A stretch of 64,000 bases of DNA. It comes from Clostridia bacterium. GTDB taxonomy: Bacteria; Bacillota; Clostridia; Oscillospirales; Acutalibacteraceae. The DNA lies in the NCBI GenBank assembly GCA_017521425.1, contig JAFXCQ010000017.1, positions 1 to 64,000 of the forward strand, written 5' to 3'. Positions 61,386 to 64,000 of this stretch are shown here, one piece after another. The notes under the pieces were generated by a model. That model was given only the letters and a program-made list of their open reading frames with translations, had not been told where the DNA came from and did no database searches. The position numbers and the translations under genes were made by a program. The first letter of the stretch is position 1, and each line of letters begins with the position of its first letter.

Positions 61386-62057
61386 TTATGTCAGAAAACT
61401 TTCTGCAACATTATTGATTAAATCTTTTTGATTGTCAGGGAGATTTTCAAAATATTCCGAAAAATTAAATTCATCTATATACTGGTATCGTTTTAAATCA
61501 ATTAAATTGCTTTCACATGCTTTTAAGTATTCTTCTAAAGTATAATTATCAATAAAGACGTTAATTACTTCGGTCTGACCTTTATAGACACTGACTATCG
61601 CGTAAGCCTCTGTTTCGGGGCCTTCTACAAGACCGTTAGAAATATTGCGTTTTTCATTGTCTGTATTATAAATTGTGTTTGTGTTTTCAATTAAATCAAA
61701 ATTAAAACTAAATTCAGGTGTGTAATTAAGATTGTAAAAATCATACATAGAATTTATATCTAAATATAAATAATTATTGTGTTTGGGTTTTGAGTCGGAA
61801 TTTATAAAATTTGTAGTATTTTCAGTTTTTTCAAAAACAAAGTAATTTTTATCGTAATCGGTATAGTTGTCTATTGACATTTCCAACGAACAACTATCGT
61901 AATAATATTCAATACTTTTTAAGGGAATTATAAAATAATTCTCCTCTTTTTTTAAATTACGACTAATATCTGCTTGATAAAGAAGCATAGCAACCGGGAT
62001 AATAAGTTGAATAATTATAACGAAAATTAAAATTTTATTAGCGTTTCTTTTAAACAT
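61386..62057 (-). CDS. GDYXXLXY-like membrane-anchored protein
   Basis: 223 aa. A basic N-terminus, one helix (about residues 8-27: ILIFVIIIQLIIPVAMLLYQA), then a beta-rich extracytosolic domain. Size, anchor and position directly after a DUF2157 gene match the GDYXXLXY family, although the namesake motif is not clear here, so it is divergent. Its ATG overlaps the end of the DUF2157 gene by 8 bases. Function unknown; probably a partner of the upstream membrane protein. Confidence 0.55.
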   Translation of the reverse strand: MFKRNANKILIFVIIIQLIIPVAMLLYQADISRNLKKEENYFIIPLKSIEYYYDSCSLEMSIDNYTDYDKNYFVFEKTENTTNFINSDSKPKHNNYLYLDINSMYDFYNLNYTPEFSFNFDLIENTNTIYNTDNEKRNISNGLVEGPETEAYAIVSVYKGQTEVINVFIDNYTLEEYLKACESNLIDLKRYQYIDEFNFSEYFENLPDNQKDLINNVAESFLT

Positions 62058-63513
62058 TTAAATCACCATCCTCAACTAATTCAGAATCATTATTTTGTAT
62101 TAATGATTTTTCTTTTTTGCTTTTGTTTATAAGTAAGAAATTTACTATGAATAAAATTATACCCGAGAATAAGAAAGCAAAACCGAGCGCAAGGTAATTT
62201 GAACCTATTTCAGTAATGATTTTAAACATAATAATTATTATTGAAATTAAACCGATATTTACCTCATAAAATTTGTTTAATTTAGAACCTATAACAATAA
62301 AACAAATTGAAAGTAAAACAGTAAGTATAATTGCAAATGGAACGAATGTGTCGGCACAAATAAGCGCTAATATAGTTGAAATACTACCTATAAGTAAAAT
62401 TGCTATTTTTAACGGATTTTTAACAAGTGTGTTTCTGCTACAAAAAGCACCTATATCTATGATTGCTATTAGTATTATTAGATTTATGAGTAAATCCGGC
62501 AGAAGATTCTGGTCTTTGAAATAGTATTGGGTGAATACTATTTCAACTGAATCTATAGTGTCGATTACCGAAAGAAAAATTAGTGTACCTAATAACCCGA
62601 GACTACCTAAAAGATAAAACGGTTTTTTTAAATCTCTTTCTTTGCTAAAAGTAAATAAGAAAGTAAAGCCGGTTAAAAGTATCGCAAGGAAACTTATCAT
62701 AAACAGGTTAGTATTTAATCCAATAAGTAATTCTATTACACCAATAAACACAGAAATCACTAAAAACCATACCGATAAATTGTGTCGGAAATCTTCGACC
62801 TTGTGTTTATTTAGTCTAACATATAATCCGCCTAAAAATATTGATATAATCAAGAATGTAATTGTTGTGAAATCGTTGATATTATTGAGCGGAGTGGTAA
62901 GCGCCAACACAAAATATCCGAACAAAACAGAAGTTGAATTGAAGATGTATATGGCAGGAAGAATTAAAAAGGTACTTAATGCAAAAAGTGTGAAATATGA
63001 GATGTTAATTTTAAGAATTCCGTTAATTAAAAACAGGGTAGAAACAACACCAACCGACCACACTAAAGCACCGCTTTCTGTAAAGGCAATTGAGTGCATT
63101 TTTCTTTTATATGTGTAGATTGCGACTGACTGACCAGCGAGCATCGGTAAAAACCCTAAAATAGTTTTTATTACAGTTCCGAAGTATTCCCAACCGAATA
63201 CTATAAAGAAAATAAGACCGATAGCAACAAATGCAGAACCTAAAATTGAGAATATAATTATAAGTAGTCGGTTATTCTGTTTAGGTTCTTCGTTTTCAAT
63301 CTCAATTTTTCGTTTTTCACCGTAAATAAGTTCTTCTATTGACACATTAAAAACTTCTGCTAACTTACCGATCATTTCAATATCGGGTTGTGTGCGGTCA
63401 TTTTCCCACGAAGAAACTGCCTGACGCGAAATGAAAAGCTTTTCTGCAAGAGCTTCCTGACTTATATTCTGTGAATTTCGCAGTCTTTTAATGTTTTTTG
63501 AAATTTTCGTCAT
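62050..63513 (-). CDS. HTH-XRE / DUF2157 fusion membrane protein
   Basis: 487 aa. An XRE HTH (residues 5-62: IKRLRNSQNISQEALAEKLFISRQAVSSWENDRTQPDIEMIGKLAEVFNVSIEELIYG) is followed by ~12 helices of a DUF2157-type region (GWEYFGTVIKTILGFLPMLAGQSVAIYTYKRKMHSIAFTESGALVW). The fusion of a DNA-binding domain to a polytopic membrane protein suggests a membrane-tethered regulator. GAGGTGAG before the ATG. Operon with the GDYXXLXY-like gene. The signal sensed is unknown. Confidence 0.78.
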   Translation of the reverse strand: MTKISKNIKRLRNSQNISQEALAEKLFISRQAVSSWENDRTQPDIEMIGKLAEVFNVSIEELIYGEKRKIEIENEEPKQNNRLLIIIFSILGSAFVAIGLIFFIVFGWEYFGTVIKTILGFLPMLAGQSVAIYTYKRKMHSIAFTESGALVWSVGVVSTLFLINGILKINISYFTLFALSTFLILPAIYIFNSTSVLFGYFVLALTTPLNNINDFTTITFLIISIFLGGLYVRLNKHKVEDFRHNLSVWFLVISVFIGVIELLIGLNTNLFMISFLAILLTGFTFLFTFSKERDLKKPFYLLGSLGLLGTLIFLSVIDTIDSVEIVFTQYYFKDQNLLPDLLINLIILIAIIDIGAFCSRNTLVKNPLKIAILLIGSISTILALICADTFVPFAIILTVLLSICFIVIGSKLNKFYEVNIGLISIIIIMFKIITEIGSNYLALGFAFLFSGIILFIVNFLLINKSKKEKSLIQNNDSELVEDGDLNV

Positions 63514-63692
63514 AATCTCACCTCAATATAATATAAACATATATAAAATTGGTTGTCACTATTTTATAAGCATTTTGCTTTGCTCCATTTTGTTGCTTCC
63601 GCTATTACACCCTTATTATAGTTGAAAATACAGTTCAGTTGCTTAAAATGTAACTTTCGGGTATTTATTTGTAATTTTTGGAATTGTATAAC

Positions 63693-63723
63693 AAAAACCC
63701 GTTGTTATGGACAACGGGTTTTT
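63693..63723. terminator. terminator
   Basis: Stem AAAAACCCGTTGT / ACAACGGGTTTTT following the partial gene on the minus strand. The gap 63514-63692 has the promoter region of the HTH-DUF2157 gene and no ORF. Confidence 0.8.
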
Positions 63724-63727
63724 AGTG

Positions 63728-64000
63728 TTATTTTAAAAAGAAATTGAAGAACATAACATATTTCAAACCACAATAATCTTTGTAAAATGTTTCGTCAACA
63801 GAGGCTTTGTCAACTGTTTCATAAAAAGGCATTTCACATAATTCACCATCAACTATGACTTCTTTATATACTGGTGTATCAAGAGTGGTGTAATCAAAAA
63901 ATTCACCACAATGTATAGTTAATAAAATTTGGTTTGTTTTTTCGTTGAATCCGATTATGTATAATTCCTCGCCCCAGTTTAATGAATATGTTTTATTATT
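63728..64000 (-). CDS. C-terminal end of an unknown protein, cut by window edge
   Basis: An open frame on the minus strand runs from the window edge to a TAA at 63728-63730: 90 codons. The visible part is soluble and mixed (SLNWGEELYIIGFNEKTNQILL, HCGEFFDYTTLDTPVYKEVIVDGELCEMPFYETVD, then a hydrophobic KYVMFFNFFLK end). No domain is recognised; the rest lies outside. Confidence 0.6.
   Translation of the reverse strand, partial: NNKTYSLNWGEELYIIGFNEKTNQILLTIHCGEFFDYTTLDTPVYKEVIVDGELCEMPFYETVDKASVDETFYKDYCGLKYVMFFNFFLK

Overview
The window is AT-rich DNA from a low-GC, endospore-forming anaerobe of the class Clostridia, most likely an Oscillospiraceae/Ruminococcaceae-type gut bacterium. The evidence is the set of sporulation genes (gpr, spoIIP, spo0A), a clostridial Rnf complex, a DarA-type c-di-AMP receptor, AGGAGG-type ribosome binding sites with frequent TTG/GTG starts, and the GGGtGRT protein family. 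The species cannot be named from the sequence alone.

Layout. 1-5.6 kb: the 3' part of gpmI, an esterase, a metallophosphoesterase/PHP pair, a DUF2019-like gene in repeat debris, and a propeller-like protein. 5.6-17.4 kb: ychF, whose start codon is the target of a 10.7-kb integrative mobilizable element. The element is bounded by 22-bp direct repeats and carries integrase, small HTH/excisionase-like protein, FtsK/TcpA-like ATPase, HUH Rep/relaxase-like protein, a regulator with an in-frame stop, three membrane-anchored surface proteins and a second XRE regulator. 17.5-25.3 kb: gpr-spoIIP-small membrane protein, pgi, a P-loop protein, yceD-rpmF and a DUF512 radical-SAM-like protein with der. 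25.4-30.6 kb: a GPH-type sugar transporter, then an operon of ABC exporter, DUF1854 protein, darA and a membrane protein. 30.6-35.5 kb: a short inverted-repeat element, spo0A, a domain-swapped GH3 glycosidase and a TIR-domain protein. 35.8-45.2 kb: rnfCDGEAB, NusG-II protein, Gx transporter, a PplA-like two-domain lipoprotein, apbE and a small anchored protein. 45.3-56.7 kb: two MBOAT/DHHW acyltransferase modules around a Gly/His-rich membrane protein, putP, trmL, pyridoxamine kinase and a PdaA-like deacetylase. 56.9-64 kb: an IscU/NifU-like protein with GGGtGRT, pduL, an XRE regulator, a polytopic membrane protein, an HTH-DUF2157/GDYXXLXY pair and the C-terminal end of an unknown gene.

How it fits together. 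The Rnf complex oxidises ferredoxin, reduces NAD and pumps ions. RnfG/RnfD and the lipoprotein would receive FMN covalently from ApbE, and the PplA-like lipoprotein suggests that electrons can also leave the membrane, as in flavin-based extracellular electron transfer. PutP would use the sodium gradient. The two MBOAT/DHHW pairs and the deacetylase point to O-acyl editing of an envelope polymer.

Most unusual points: (1) the element separates ychF from its native promoter and ribosome binding site but supplies a Shine-Dalgarno sequence at exactly the same 12-nt distance; (2) three terminators with a shared ATCATTT stem all lie between convergent genes; (3) RnfG has two FMN domains beside a PplA-like lipoprotein; (4) a DUF1854/ABC exporter operon contains the c-di-AMP receptor gene; (5) the uncharacterised IscU-like/GGGtGRT pair; (6) a lone TIR protein.
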